Of a DNA stretch of 33,216 nt, positions 1 through 6,230 are shown one piece after another. The first letter of the stretch is position 1. Every line of letters begins with the position of its first letter. The position numbers and the translations under genes are program-made. Origin of the DNA: a virus; IMG/VR virus record IMGVR_UViG_3300020165_000084, positions 1 to 33,216 of that record; one strand, 5' to 3'. The notes under the pieces were generated by a model. The model saw only the letters and a program-made list of their open reading frames with translations. It made no database searches and had not been told where the DNA came from.

Positions 1-674
1 GGATTGCTAAAGCAGAAGCTAATAAAAACGAATTAGTAGATATAGACTACAAATCATTAGATTTAAGAGTTAGAATACCAATAGGTAAGAAACTATCTTT
101 AAGCGTTGGTGGTGTTTATAGAACATATGAGAAAGCTTATGGCGTAAACCCTATACAAAAGTATTTAGAGGAGAATGCTTGGTGGAATTTATCTTACGAT
201 TATTTTAATCATACAGATGCTTTATATAGTTATGAAAACTTAATGACTGGAGAAACTGGTTATGATTACTTTTGGTATAATGCACAAGGAGAATTAATAA
301 GCAACTCTGATTTAGATTATAGAAATAACATATACGGACAATTAGTAAATCAATACAATAAAGAACAACTAGCAATGATAGGTAGTTTTGCAGATTTATC
401 AAGTGTTATAGGTTTAGATTTCTATCACTACAGAAAGAATTTCTGGGTACACGCTTATGGAAACATATTACCTCATCACAAACTACAAAAAGGAGATGAA
501 AGATATTCTTATGGAAACTTCATAGGTAAAGACAACTGGATAGATTATAAATATGGAGGAGTATTTGGTGTAAGACTAAACAAAAAACTAGGACTATTTA
601 GTGAGATAACTATGCAAAGATATTGGGATAGAGAAATAAAAGTAATCAAAGCTGGTATTAACTTTAAGATATAA
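1..674 (+). CDS. Outer-membrane beta-barrel-like protein, 5' end missing
   Basis: The frame is open from base 3 to the TAA at 672-674, so the true start lies outside the window; about 223 residues are visible. The protein is rich in aromatic residues and alternates polar and hydrophobic residues in short strands separated by charged turns, such as LSLSVGGVYRTY, LGLFSEITMQRYW and the very end KVIKAGINFKI. This pattern resembles the last strands of Bacteroidota outer-membrane beta-barrels, where the chain ends in an amphipathic strand. No catalytic motif is seen. It sits 3 bases upstream of the endolysin, in the lysis region. It could be a phage-encoded outer-membrane protein (surface change after infection or help in lysis) or a virion protein with a similar fold; the fold is inferred, the role unknown. 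Confidence 0.6.
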   Translation, partial: IAKAEANKNELVDIDYKSLDLRVRIPIGKKLSLSVGGVYRTYEKAYGVNPIQKYLEENAWWNLSYDYFNHTDALYSYENLMTGETGYDYFWYNAQGELISNSDLDYRNNIYGQLVNQYNKEQLAMIGSFADLSSVIGLDFYHYRKNFWVHAYGNILPHHKLQKGDERYSYGNFIGKDNWIDYKYGGVFGVRLNKKLGLFSEITMQRYWDREIKVIKAGINFKI

Positions 675-677
675 TAG

Positions 678-1058
678 ATGACAAAGAACTTTAGCAAAGA
701 GGAATTTGATTGTAATGATGGTAGCGAGATGCCTATAAATGTTTATCATAATATGGTAAAGGTTGCTAATCAGTTACAGACTTTAAGAGATTATATAGGT
801 AAGCCTATTCAAGTTAACTCTGCATGGAGAAGTGAAGAGTATAATGCTTCTATTGGTGGGGTAAAAAACTCACAGCATATAATGGGTAGAGCAGCAGATA
901 TAGTTATTAAAGGTATGACACCTATAGAAGTGTCTAAGATAATAGAAGAGTTAATTAGTAAGGGAGATATGTTACAAGGAGGTCTTGGAATATATTCTTC
1001 TTTTGTTCATTATGATATACGAGGAACTAAAGCTCGTTGGGATTATTCAAAAAAATAA
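678..1058 (+). CDS. Endolysin, peptidase M15 family
   Basis: Predicted zinc D-Ala-D-Ala-type peptidase cutting peptide bridges of peptidoglycan at the end of infection. The 126-residue protein carries the M15A signature: SAWRSEEYN (residues 48-56), then SQHIMGRAADI with the zinc ligands His67 and Asp74, and the third ligand His111 in FVHYDI with Asp113 beside it. It has no signal peptide, so it needs a holin to reach the wall; a holin-like gene follows at 1198. The length is normal for a one-domain phage M15 enzyme (about 120-150). The ATG is 3 bases after the previous stop. Family assignment is firm; exact bond specificity is not visible. Confidence 0.9.
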   Translation: MTKNFSKEEFDCNDGSEMPINVYHNMVKVANQLQTLRDYIGKPIQVNSAWRSEEYNASIGGVKNSQHIMGRAADIVIKGMTPIEVSKIIEELISKGDMLQGGLGIYSSFVHYDIRGTKARWDYSKK

Positions 1059-1061
1059 GTT

Positions 1062-1214
1062 ATGATAATAGGATTTAGTAATTTAATAGAAAGAGGTTTA
1101 ATGTTTGGTTGGGAATACTATCCAGCATTAGATGAGGAAGACCATACAGAATTAAATGTATATTTAGTATTTATCTGTTTACACTTTAAATGGAACGATG
1201 AAGAAGAAGTTTAA
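1062..1214 (+). CDS. Small protein of lysis cassette, unknown function
   Basis: An unbroken 50-codon frame beginning ATG ATA ATA GGA and ending in TAA. It starts 3 bases after the endolysin stop and overlaps the holin start by 17 bases, which is the tight packing seen for real genes here. The protein has a central hydrophobic stretch (residues 32-41, LNVYLVFICL) flanked by an acidic segment DEEDHTE and an acidic tail NDEEEV. A membrane-touching role, for example helper or regulator of lysis, would fit its position, but no family is recognised. Confidence 0.6.
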   Translation: MIIGFSNLIERGLMFGWEYYPALDEEDHTELNVYLVFICLHFKWNDEEEV

Positions 1215-1641
1215 AGATACTAAGGTAGGACAGTTCTTACTAAACAACGGTTCAGGCATTGTGAACACTATTGGCGATGTATTGCCTAATAACGGTGTTT
1301 TAGGGCTTGTTAAAGGACTTATAGACAAAGACGACTCATTACCACCAGAAGATAAAGAAAAGGCTTTAAAACTGCTTGAAATGGATATGGTAGAGATGCA
1401 AGAGATATCTAAGCGTTGGAGTAGTGATATGTCTAGTGATAGTTGGTTAAGTAAGAACACTAGACCTATGACACTTATATTCTTAACTGTTTCTATGGTA
1501 TGTTTAATATTATTAGATAGCTTTAACATTACCTTTGAAGTAAATACTGGTTGGGTAGATTTACTTAAATCTCTTTTAATAACTGTTTATGTAGCATACT
1601 TCGGTTCTCGAGGTGTAGAAAAATTTAAATCTATCAAGTAA
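1198..1641 (+). CDS. Holin-like protein (GTA_holin_3TM type)
   Basis: A 147-residue membrane protein next to the endolysin. The N-terminal 90 residues are soluble and include an acidic helix (residues 45-70). Then come two hydrophobic spans, about 91-108 and 119-136, separated by a short turn and followed by a basic tail GSRGVEKFKSIK. The sequence around the first span, WLSKNTRPMTL, and the closing YFGSRGVEK are typical of the holin family first described from gene transfer agents. It would oligomerise in the inner membrane and release or activate the endolysin. It is followed by 200 bases without a gene, so it closes the lysis unit. Confidence 0.75.
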   Translation: MKKKFKDTKVGQFLLNNGSGIVNTIGDVLPNNGVLGLVKGLIDKDDSLPPEDKEKALKLLEMDMVEMQEISKRWSSDMSSDSWLSKNTRPMTLIFLTVSMVCLILLDSFNITFEVNTGWVDLLKSLLITVYVAYFGSRGVEKFKSIK

Positions 1642-1842
1642 TAGAACACACTTATCCTGTATTTATAGTAACTTATAAAATATTGTGATTTGTGATTCCA
1701 TTTTTAGATTCCATCACAAACATAAAAAACTTATATACTTCATTATATTGACGAAGTTATATAAAATAAATTAGAAAGTCAAGCTATTTTATTAACAATT
1801 ATTAATATCTTTATTTTAAAGTAACGTTATATATTCTTATAT
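1642..1842. other. Intergenic region with two inverted repeats
   Basis: No gene is visible in this 200-base stretch between the holin and the M15-like gene. It holds a perfect 8-base inverted repeat TTTGTGAT (1689-1696) / ATCACAAA (1713-1720) around a 16-base loop, and a second near-perfect one, TTATATACTTC (1731-1741) / GAAGTTATATAA (1753-1764), with one extra T in the right arm. Neither is followed by a T run. They may be operator sites or a weak terminator for the lysis genes. Confidence 0.45.
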
Positions 1843-1845
1843 TTG
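1838..1845 (+). promoter_or_regulatory. Host-type promoter -7 box TATATTTG
   Basis: TATATTTG fits the Bacteroidota -7 consensus TAnnTTTG. It lies directly at the start of the next gene, with possible starts TTG at 1843 and GTG at 1849, so transcripts from it would be nearly leaderless. No clear TTG/TTTG box is seen 19-20 bases upstream, so the call is tentative. Confidence 0.45.
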
Positions 1846-2229
1846 AATGTGGATAACAATTTAGACATAGAAGGTTTAGATTATTTACAATGGAGTTTAT
1901 TTGATTCTCCTGATGAAATAGGTAGTGGATATAAGTTTATGGAAAGACAACCAGTATATATATTAGATAAGATAGTTAAAAAGACTAGAAGAAACTTTGA
2001 TATATTATTAGGTTATGCTTCGCCAAGTTATGCTAACAAACTATCTTTAGCAACTAACAACTCACATAGAATAGGAAGAGCTATAAAGCTTAGAGTACTA
2101 AATCCTAAGAAAAGAATGGATTTAATAAGATTATTAATATTAGAAGGAGTATCTAGAATAGCTGTATCAAATGATGTAGTTTATTATGATACTGATGACT
2201 TGAAAGAAAGAGGTCTATATCTTTGGTAG
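1843..2229 (+). CDS. Degenerate M15 peptidase-like protein
   Basis: This 128-residue protein reads like an M15 peptidase from end to end: FDSPDEIGSG near the N-terminus (20-29), LLGYASPSYANK (55-66) where active members have SGYRS..YN, NNSHRIGRA (72-80), and a final strand VVYYDTDD (112-119). The first zinc ligand is kept (His75), but the Asp of the HxxGxxxD motif is Lys82 and the last ligand His is Tyr114. It should therefore not bind zinc normally. It may bind peptidoglycan without cutting, act as a virion part, or regulate the endolysin at 678-1058. The start is uncertain: only TTG (1843) or GTG (1849) precede the conserved N-terminal motif. A strong terminator follows, so it is probably a single-gene unit. 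Confidence 0.7.
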   Translation: MNVDNNLDIEGLDYLQWSLFDSPDEIGSGYKFMERQPVYILDKIVKKTRRNFDILLGYASPSYANKLSLATNNSHRIGRAIKLRVLNPKKRMDLIRLLILEGVSRIAVSNDVVYYDTDDLKERGLYLW

Positions 2230-2256
2230 ACCCTTGTTTTGTTTTTTTGTTTTTAG

Positions 2257-2288
2257 AGAGGTAGGATTTTATTCTACCTCTTTTTTTT
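2257..2288 (+). terminator. Rho-independent terminator
   Basis: Perfect 8-bp stem AGAGGTAG (2257-2264) / CTACCTCT (2274-2281), a 9-base loop, and a run of eight T's ending at 2288. It closes the M15-like gene. Confidence 0.9.
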
Positions 2289-2316
2289 GTTTATTCAATA
2301 TTTATATATATATTGC
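2286..2316 (+). promoter_or_regulatory. Early promoter, TTTG-N19-TATATTGC
   Basis: TTTG (2286-2289), 19 bases, then TATATTGC (2309-2316), the Bacteroidota sigma-A-like arrangement. The -33 box lies inside the T run of the preceding terminator. It is the first of three near-identical promoters (see 2860-2891 and 7800-7830) and would start the early gene block at 2344. Confidence 0.7.
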
Positions 2317-2343
2317 ACCATAATAAATAATAAAACATAAAGT

Positions 2344-2469
2344 ATGATAAAACAAAGTAGAAGATTTATTCCCTTTAGATATTGGGATTACAAGTACAAT
2401 CCAATAACAGGATTTAAAACACACAGACAAACAGAATTAGTATATAACAAAGAAAGAGAAAACAGATAA
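2344..2469 (+). CDS. Small basic protein, unknown
   Basis: A 41-codon frame with an ATG 28 bases downstream of the promoter box and a TAA 2 bases before the next ATG. The protein is basic and aromatic (QSRRFIPFRYWDYKYNP), suggesting nucleic-acid contact, but no family is recognised. It is the first gene of the early block. Confidence 0.55.
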   Translation: MIKQSRRFIPFRYWDYKYNPITGFKTHRQTELVYNKERENR

Positions 2470-2471
2470 TT

Positions 2472-2663
2472 ATGAACACAATAAATAGTTTAGTAGATTG
2501 GTTAACACAAAGCAATAGTGTGCTAATGAATAAGAACAAAGAATTAGAACAAGAAATAACAAGATTAACAACTTTTATATTTGAGTTATGTGACAAAGAT
2601 TGTCCAGAAGATTATAAAAGAATTGTTCAACAAGAAATACTTAAGGATAATGCAAGAGATTAA
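2472..2663 (+). CDS. Small helical protein, unknown
   Basis: A 63-residue protein with a likely coiled-coil helix (residues 15-40, MNKNKELEQEITRLTTF) and a short CDKDC motif at 40-44. It starts 2 bases after the preceding stop and overlaps the following gene by 14 bases, as in a translationally coupled early operon. No function can be named. Confidence 0.6.
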   Translation: MNTINSLVDWLTQSNSVLMNKNKELEQEITRLTTFIFELCDKDCPEDYKRIVQQEILKDNARD

Positions 2664-2859
2664 CTTTTATAATAACTTTAATATGTTAGGACAGTTACTA
2701 TTAGAGTTTAGCAAAAGCAAACCTAAAGAATCTGACAAGTATATAAGAGCATTAAATGAAATATACTTTTATGCAAACTCAATGCATATAGAAAACAGAG
2801 AGTTAGAATTAGCTTTATCTAAGATGAGATATGAGACAAACAAGAAAATCTTTATATAA
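2650..2859 (+). CDS. Small helical protein, unknown
   Basis: The frame is open further upstream, but the first ATG in it is at 2650, overlapping the end of the previous gene by 14 bases. That gives 69 residues (MQEINFYNNFNMLGQ...). The protein looks all-helical, with no motif. The next promoter begins 1 base after its stop, so it ends this transcription unit or is read through. Confidence 0.6.
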   Translation: MQEINFYNNFNMLGQLLLEFSKSKPKESDKYIRALNEIYFYANSMHIENRELELALSKMRYETNKKIFI

Positions 2860-2891
2860 TTTGTATAATTAAATATAAATTACTATATTGC
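2860..2891 (+). promoter_or_regulatory. Early promoter, TTTG-N20-TATATTGC
   Basis: TTTG (2860-2863), 20 bases, TATATTGC (2884-2891). It matches the 2286 and 7800 promoters. It drives the recombination genes that start at 2915; a TTG start at 2888 lies inside the -7 box, so ATG 2915 is the better start for the ERF gene. Confidence 0.7.
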
Positions 2892-2914
2892 AACAATTAA
2901 TAAATAAAAACAAT

Positions 2915-3439
2915 ATGATAACACAAAAATTAATTGCTATTCAATCAAAGTTGAAAGCACCAAAGAATCAAAGAAATAACTTCGGTAAGTATAACTACAG
3001 AAGTTGTGAAGACATTTTAGAAGCAGTAAAGCCACACCTTGTAGCTGAAGATGTATCTATTATGGTAACAGACACTATTAAAGAAGTAGCAGGTATTCCT
3101 TATGTGGAAGCTAGAGCTGTATTCTTTGATGGAGAGGGAAAGATAGAAGTAACTGCACAAGCAGGTATTGACCCTAACAGAAAAGGTATGGACATAGCAC
3201 AATCATTTGGTTCGTCAAGTTCTTATGCAAGAAAGTATGCTTTAAATGGCTTACTGCTTATTGACGATACTAAAGATGCAGATGCTACTAACACACATGG
3301 TAAAGACAAGAAATGGCTAAATGTTAACACTCCAGAGTTTAACAAAGCTAAAGACTTTATCAAAGGTGGAGGAAGTGTAGAACAGATAGAAGCTAAATAC
3401 AAATTAGCTAAGGAAACTAAAGAATTATTAATTAAATAA
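2915..3439 (+). CDS. ERF-family single-strand annealing protein
   Basis: Predicted recombinase that anneals complementary single strands during phage recombination and repair. The 174-residue protein shows the ERF-type core: a short N-terminal helix, then GKYNYRSCEDILEAVKPHL (about residues 22-40), the strand-rich segment VSIMVTDTIKEVAGIPYVEA, and QSFGSSSSYARKYALNGLLL (near 95-115), where SSxxYARxYAL is the most conserved part of the family. The C-terminus (from about 130) resembles the variable helical tail. An SSB-like gene follows 13 bases later, the usual partner of annealing proteins. The start ATG 2915 is chosen because it follows the promoter and an A-rich leader. Confidence 0.85.
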   Translation: MITQKLIAIQSKLKAPKNQRNNFGKYNYRSCEDILEAVKPHLVAEDVSIMVTDTIKEVAGIPYVEARAVFFDGEGKIEVTAQAGIDPNRKGMDIAQSFGSSSSYARKYALNGLLLIDDTKDADATNTHGKDKKWLNVNTPEFNKAKDFIKGGGSVEQIEAKYKLAKETKELLIK

Positions 3440-3452
3440 ATATATATATATT

Positions 3453-3761
3453 ATGAGTGCAATTATCAATTTAAGTATAAACTTAGAAAACTTACCTAAG
3501 GAGAAATTCGTAAAAGGTAAAAAAGGAACTTACTATAATTTTACAGTAAGTGTTAACGATGAAACTAACGACTATGGAAGTAACGTGTCAGCTTATGACT
3601 CTCAAACGAAAGAAGAGAGAGAAGCTAAGAAGACTAGAAACTACATAGGAAATGGTAAGGTAGTATGGACAGATGGACAATGTACTGCTGTAGTGAGGGA
3701 TGATGAGCCTAAAAAGGCTCAAAAGGAAGTTGTATCAGCGAGTGACGACTTACCATTTTAA
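3453..3761 (+). CDS. Single-stranded DNA-binding protein-like
   Basis: A 102-residue protein ending in SASDDLPF, the acidic-hydrophobic tip that bacterial and phage SSBs use to recruit partners. The first 80 residues are strand-rich with many Lys and aromatic residues (KFVKGKKGTYYNFTVSVND), compatible with a small OB fold. It is shorter than a typical bacterial SSB but normal for a phage one. It sits between the annealing protein and a RecA-like ATPase and has its own terminator 6 bases after the stop. OB fold is inferred; the SSB tail is seen. Confidence 0.75.
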   Translation: MSAIINLSINLENLPKEKFVKGKKGTYYNFTVSVNDETNDYGSNVSAYDSQTKEEREAKKTRNYIGNGKVVWTDGQCTAVVRDDEPKKAQKEVVSASDDLPF

Positions 3762-3767
3762 TATTTG

Positions 3768-3795
3768 GGGAGGGTGTAAAAGCCCTCCCTTTTTT
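3768..3795 (+). terminator. Rho-independent terminator
   Basis: Perfect 7-bp GC-rich stem GGGAGGG (3768-3774) / CCCTCCC (3783-3789) followed by T's to 3795. It separates the ssDNA-binding genes from the ATPase gene. Confidence 0.9.
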
Positions 3796-3815
3796 ATTAT
3801 AAACAAAAACAAATA

Positions 3816-4682
3816 ATGACAGAACAAGAAACAATTAATAATATGTTCATGCAACAGATTGAAAAGGAATGCTTTGTAGATACTACAGAGATTATTTCTT
3901 ATCCACCTGTAGCATTGTCTTTAGGGGAACATACTATAAACACAAAATCAGGTCTTAAAACGTATCCTATACCTATAGGAACTTATGGGAACTTTAGTTT
4001 TGTACAAGCTCCTCCTAAGACAAAGAAAACATTCTTTATTAGCCTACTAGCATCTGTTTACTTATCAGGTAAAAATAGATTTGGAGGAGATATACAAGGT
4101 CATAAAGAAGATAGATGTTTAATACATTTTGATACAGAACAAGGTAAGTGGCATTCACAAAGAGTATTTAAGCGTGTCTTAGATATGAATGACGGTAAAG
4201 ATGTTGGTTGCTATCATACTTTTGGTTTAAGAACAGTAGGATATAAAACTAGATTAGACTTTATAGAATACTACTTAAGACATAAGATTGAAAAAGGTAA
4301 AGTAGGTTTAGTGGTTATAGATGGTATTGCTGATTTAGTATCTGATGTAAACAACCTAGAGGAAAGTAATAAAGTAGTGCAAAAGATTATGGAATGGAGT
4401 GCTAAGTTTGATTGCCACATAATTACAGTTATACATAGTAACTTTGGAAGTTCTAAGCCGACAGGTCATCTTGGTTCTTTATTAGAGAAAAAATGTGAGA
4501 GCCAGATAGAATTAGAATTAAATACTGTTCATACAGAGCAAGTAACAGTTAAATGTAAAAGAAGTAGAGGTTACTCCTTTGAGACTTTTAGCTTTAAGAT
4601 TAATGACATAGGATTACCAGAAGTAGTTGGTAATGTTTATGACCATTTACAAGGATTAGGAATAAAATATAAAAAGATATAA
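3816..4682 (+). CDS. RecA-like AAA ATPase (RepA/DnaB-type helicase relative)
   Basis: A 288-residue ATPase. The nucleotide loop is VQAPPKTKKTFF (about 63-74): the usual G-x-G of Walker A is replaced by P-K-x-K, with the final Lys-Thr kept. Walker B is GLVVIDGIADL (164-174) and a sensor-like strand is IITVIHSNFGSSKPTGHLGS (about 198-217). This matches the AAA_25/RepA-like hexameric ATPases found in phage replication blocks, which act as helicase or helicase loader. Context agrees: ERF and SSB upstream, resolvase downstream. No separate primase or DNA polymerase is visible in the window, so host enzymes probably join at its fork. Confidence 0.75.
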   Translation: MTEQETINNMFMQQIEKECFVDTTEIISYPPVALSLGEHTINTKSGLKTYPIPIGTYGNFSFVQAPPKTKKTFFISLLASVYLSGKNRFGGDIQGHKEDRCLIHFDTEQGKWHSQRVFKRVLDMNDGKDVGCYHTFGLRTVGYKTRLDFIEYYLRHKIEKGKVGLVVIDGIADLVSDVNNLEESNKVVQKIMEWSAKFDCHIITVIHSNFGSSKPTGHLGSLLEKKCESQIELELNTVHTEQVTVKCKRSRGYSFETFSFKINDIGLPEVVGNVYDHLQGLGIKYKKI

Positions 4683-4683
4683 T

Positions 4684-4833
4684 ATGAATATAGATGTTAA
4701 AATAAAAAGGTTAGAAGACCAAACAGAATACTATAACTTAAAACTCTCTACATACAAAGAAAGTATTGAGGGAAAGTTTAGTAAAGAGGACTTACGTTAC
4801 CTAATACAACAAATAGATAACGAAATAGTGTGA
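4684..4833 (+). CDS. Small helical protein, unknown
   Basis: A 49-codon frame starting 1 base after the ATPase stop and overlapping the GTG start of the resolvase-like gene by 4 bases. It is highly charged and helical (VKIKRLEDQTEYYNLKL) with a second helix FSKEDLRYLIQQIDNEI. The position suggests coupling to the resolvase gene. No family is recognised. Confidence 0.6.
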   Translation: MNIDVKIKRLEDQTEYYNLKLSTYKESIEGKFSKEDLRYLIQQIDNEIV

Positions 4834-5279
4834 TTAAATTAATTTGCCCTTTATATATTGTGTTAGAAAGAAAGACAAAGCCTGATAAAAAGATTTTTGT
4901 TAATATGAACACATATAGAAACTTACACTTTCAGATAAACAATCAAGTTAAAATTAAGTATAAGGAGTTATTAAAGGAGCAGTTAATAGGAGTAAAGATA
5001 AAAACACCAGTAGAGATTACTTATAAGGTTTATAAGGCTAGGAATAATAACCTAGATAAAATGAATGTTGTAAGTATAACATCAAAATATCTTTTAGATG
5101 CAATAACTGAATTAGGTTGTTGGACAGATGATAATGATGACTTTGTAAAAACAGAAACAATAATGCCGACAGAATTAGACAGAAAGAAACCAAGAGTAGA
5201 AGTTTTTATAAAAAGTATAAATGACAGATTTAGAAAAGATAGCCAAGAGTCACAAGCTATGGGTGAAGATGGTAATTAA
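4830..5279 (+). CDS. RusA-like Holliday junction resolvase
   Basis: Predicted endonuclease cutting branched DNA made during replication and recombination. Three acidic positions in the expected order support it: NNNLDKMN (about 71-78), KYLLDAITELG (85-95) and TDDNDDFV (99-106), matching the D-D-D layout of RusA (DlDN, LDal, DDd). The start is GTG at 4830, overlapping the previous stop in the arrangement GTGTGA; no ATG precedes the conserved N-terminal strand. The last 59 bases overlap the sigma-like gene. Length 149, a little above the usual 120. I consider the assignment good but not certain because the overall similarity is only motif-level. Confidence 0.65.
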   Translation: MIKLICPLYIVLERKTKPDKKIFVNMNTYRNLHFQINNQVKIKYKELLKEQLIGVKIKTPVEITYKVYKARNNNLDKMNVVSITSKYLLDAITELGCWTDDNDDFVKTETIMPTELDRKKPRVEVFIKSINDRFRKDSQESQAMGEDGN

Positions 5280-5784
5280 CTTAGGATGTAATCCTAGCAT
5301 AGCAGAAGATATAGTGCAAGAAATGTATCTTAAAGTTCATAGACTTATTGAAGGAGGAAAGAACGTAATGTATAATGATGAATCAGCAAACAGGTTCTAT
5401 ATATATTTAACATTAAAGTCAATGTATTTTGATTATAAAAGAGCTAAAAATAGATATCAGTTCTTCGAGATACTAGAAAATGATGAAGCAAATAATATGT
5501 ATGAGTCTAGTAGTATATATTCTGGCGTTGATTTAGAACAACAAGAAGCGTTTACTAAAATATATAATAAGATACTAGATGAAATAAATAGCTGGGATTT
5601 CTATAACAAGAACCTGTGTATAGCATATTTTACTACAGGTTTATCATTAGATAAGCTAGTTAAAGAACTAGGTATAGGTAGGTCAAGTTTATATAACTCT
5701 ATAAGAAACTATAGAGATATAATAAAAGACAAGTTTATGGAAGATGTAGAAGACTTTTATAATAAAGATTACGATAAAATATAA
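5221..5784 (+). CDS. RNA polymerase sigma-factor-like protein
   Basis: A 187-residue protein with sigma-70-like regions 2 and 4. Region 2: AKSHKLWVKMV, then NPSIAEDIVQEMYLKV (24-39), with the AEDIVQE helix typical of region 2, and LTLKSMYFDYKR (63-74). Region 4: NLCIAYFTTGLSLDKLVKEL, then GIGRSSLYNSIRNYRDIIKD (151-170), a helix-turn-helix whose second helix would read the promoter. It lacks region 1.1 and 3, as in compact (ECF-sized) sigma factors. It is encoded in the middle of the early block, where a late-transcription switch is expected. The start at 5221 overlaps the resolvase gene by 59 bases; a later start would cut region 2. A candidate target, CGTTATCA, is reported separately. Confidence 0.75.
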   Translation: MTDLEKIAKSHKLWVKMVINLGCNPSIAEDIVQEMYLKVHRLIEGGKNVMYNDESANRFYIYLTLKSMYFDYKRAKNRYQFFEILENDEANNMYESSSIYSGVDLEQQEAFTKIYNKILDEINSWDFYNKNLCIAYFTTGLSLDKLVKELGIGRSSLYNSIRNYRDIIKDKFMEDVEDFYNKDYDKI

Positions 5785-5788
5785 TACT

Positions 5789-6229
5789 ATGGAGAGAAAT
5801 AAAGAATATTACGAGAATTTAGACAAGAGAACTAAAGAGTACAAGGCATGGAAAGCATCATTTGATTCTAATAATGGTGTTGGTTTAGGAGATGTAGTAG
5901 AGAAGATAACAGAAGCTACAGGAATAAAGAAAGTAGTTAAGTCTATCTTTGGAGAAGACTGTGGATGTGATGAAAGAAAGGAAGCTTTAAATAAGATAAG
6001 ATTCTTCTCTGAGAGAAACGTAGAATGTTTAACAGAAGAGGAGTACTTTACATTAGAGCATTGGTTTAGTGAAAAAAGAAATGTAGTCACTACAACAGAC
6101 CAAGATTTATTGTTTACTATATATAACAGAGTATATAATATGAGACAAAAAAGAACAGGATGTTCTTCTTGTATCAAAACAGTTATACACGAATTAAAGC
6201 TATTGTTTAACGAGTATCATAATAATTAG
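5789..6229 (+). CDS. Conserved phage protein with paired cysteines, unknown
   Basis: A 146-residue protein with two halves. Residues 30-70 contain GLGDVVEKITEATGIKKVV and EDCGCDERKEALN, a pattern I recall from many Bacteroidota phages and always without a known function. The C-terminal half holds a second pair, TGCSSC (123-128), on a helix. The CxC and CxxC pairs could together bind a metal. It starts 4 bases after the sigma-like gene and ends 1 base before the phosphoesterase gene. Confidence 0.65.
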   Translation: MERNKEYYENLDKRTKEYKAWKASFDSNNGVGLGDVVEKITEATGIKKVVKSIFGEDCGCDERKEALNKIRFFSERNVECLTEEEYFTLEHWFSEKRNVVTTTDQDLLFTIYNRVYNMRQKRTGCSSCIKTVIHELKLLFNEYHNN

Positions 6230-6230
6230 T

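Noticed and set aside
1179-1529. Open frames on the minus strand, here opposite the holin gene and in many other places
   Set aside because: Each lies opposite a well-supported + strand gene, has poor composition (Leu/Ser/Ile runs) and no leader or promoter.
1731-1764. A loxP-like site (ACTTC ... ACGAAGTTAT)
   Set aside because: The arms match in part, but the ACTTC-to-GAAGT distance is 11 bases instead of 18 and no tyrosine recombinase is seen; kept only as an inverted repeat.
1721-1800. An attachment site or integrase remnant in the intergenic region after the holin
   Set aside because: No integrase, no tRNA fragment and no direct repeat pair found in the window.
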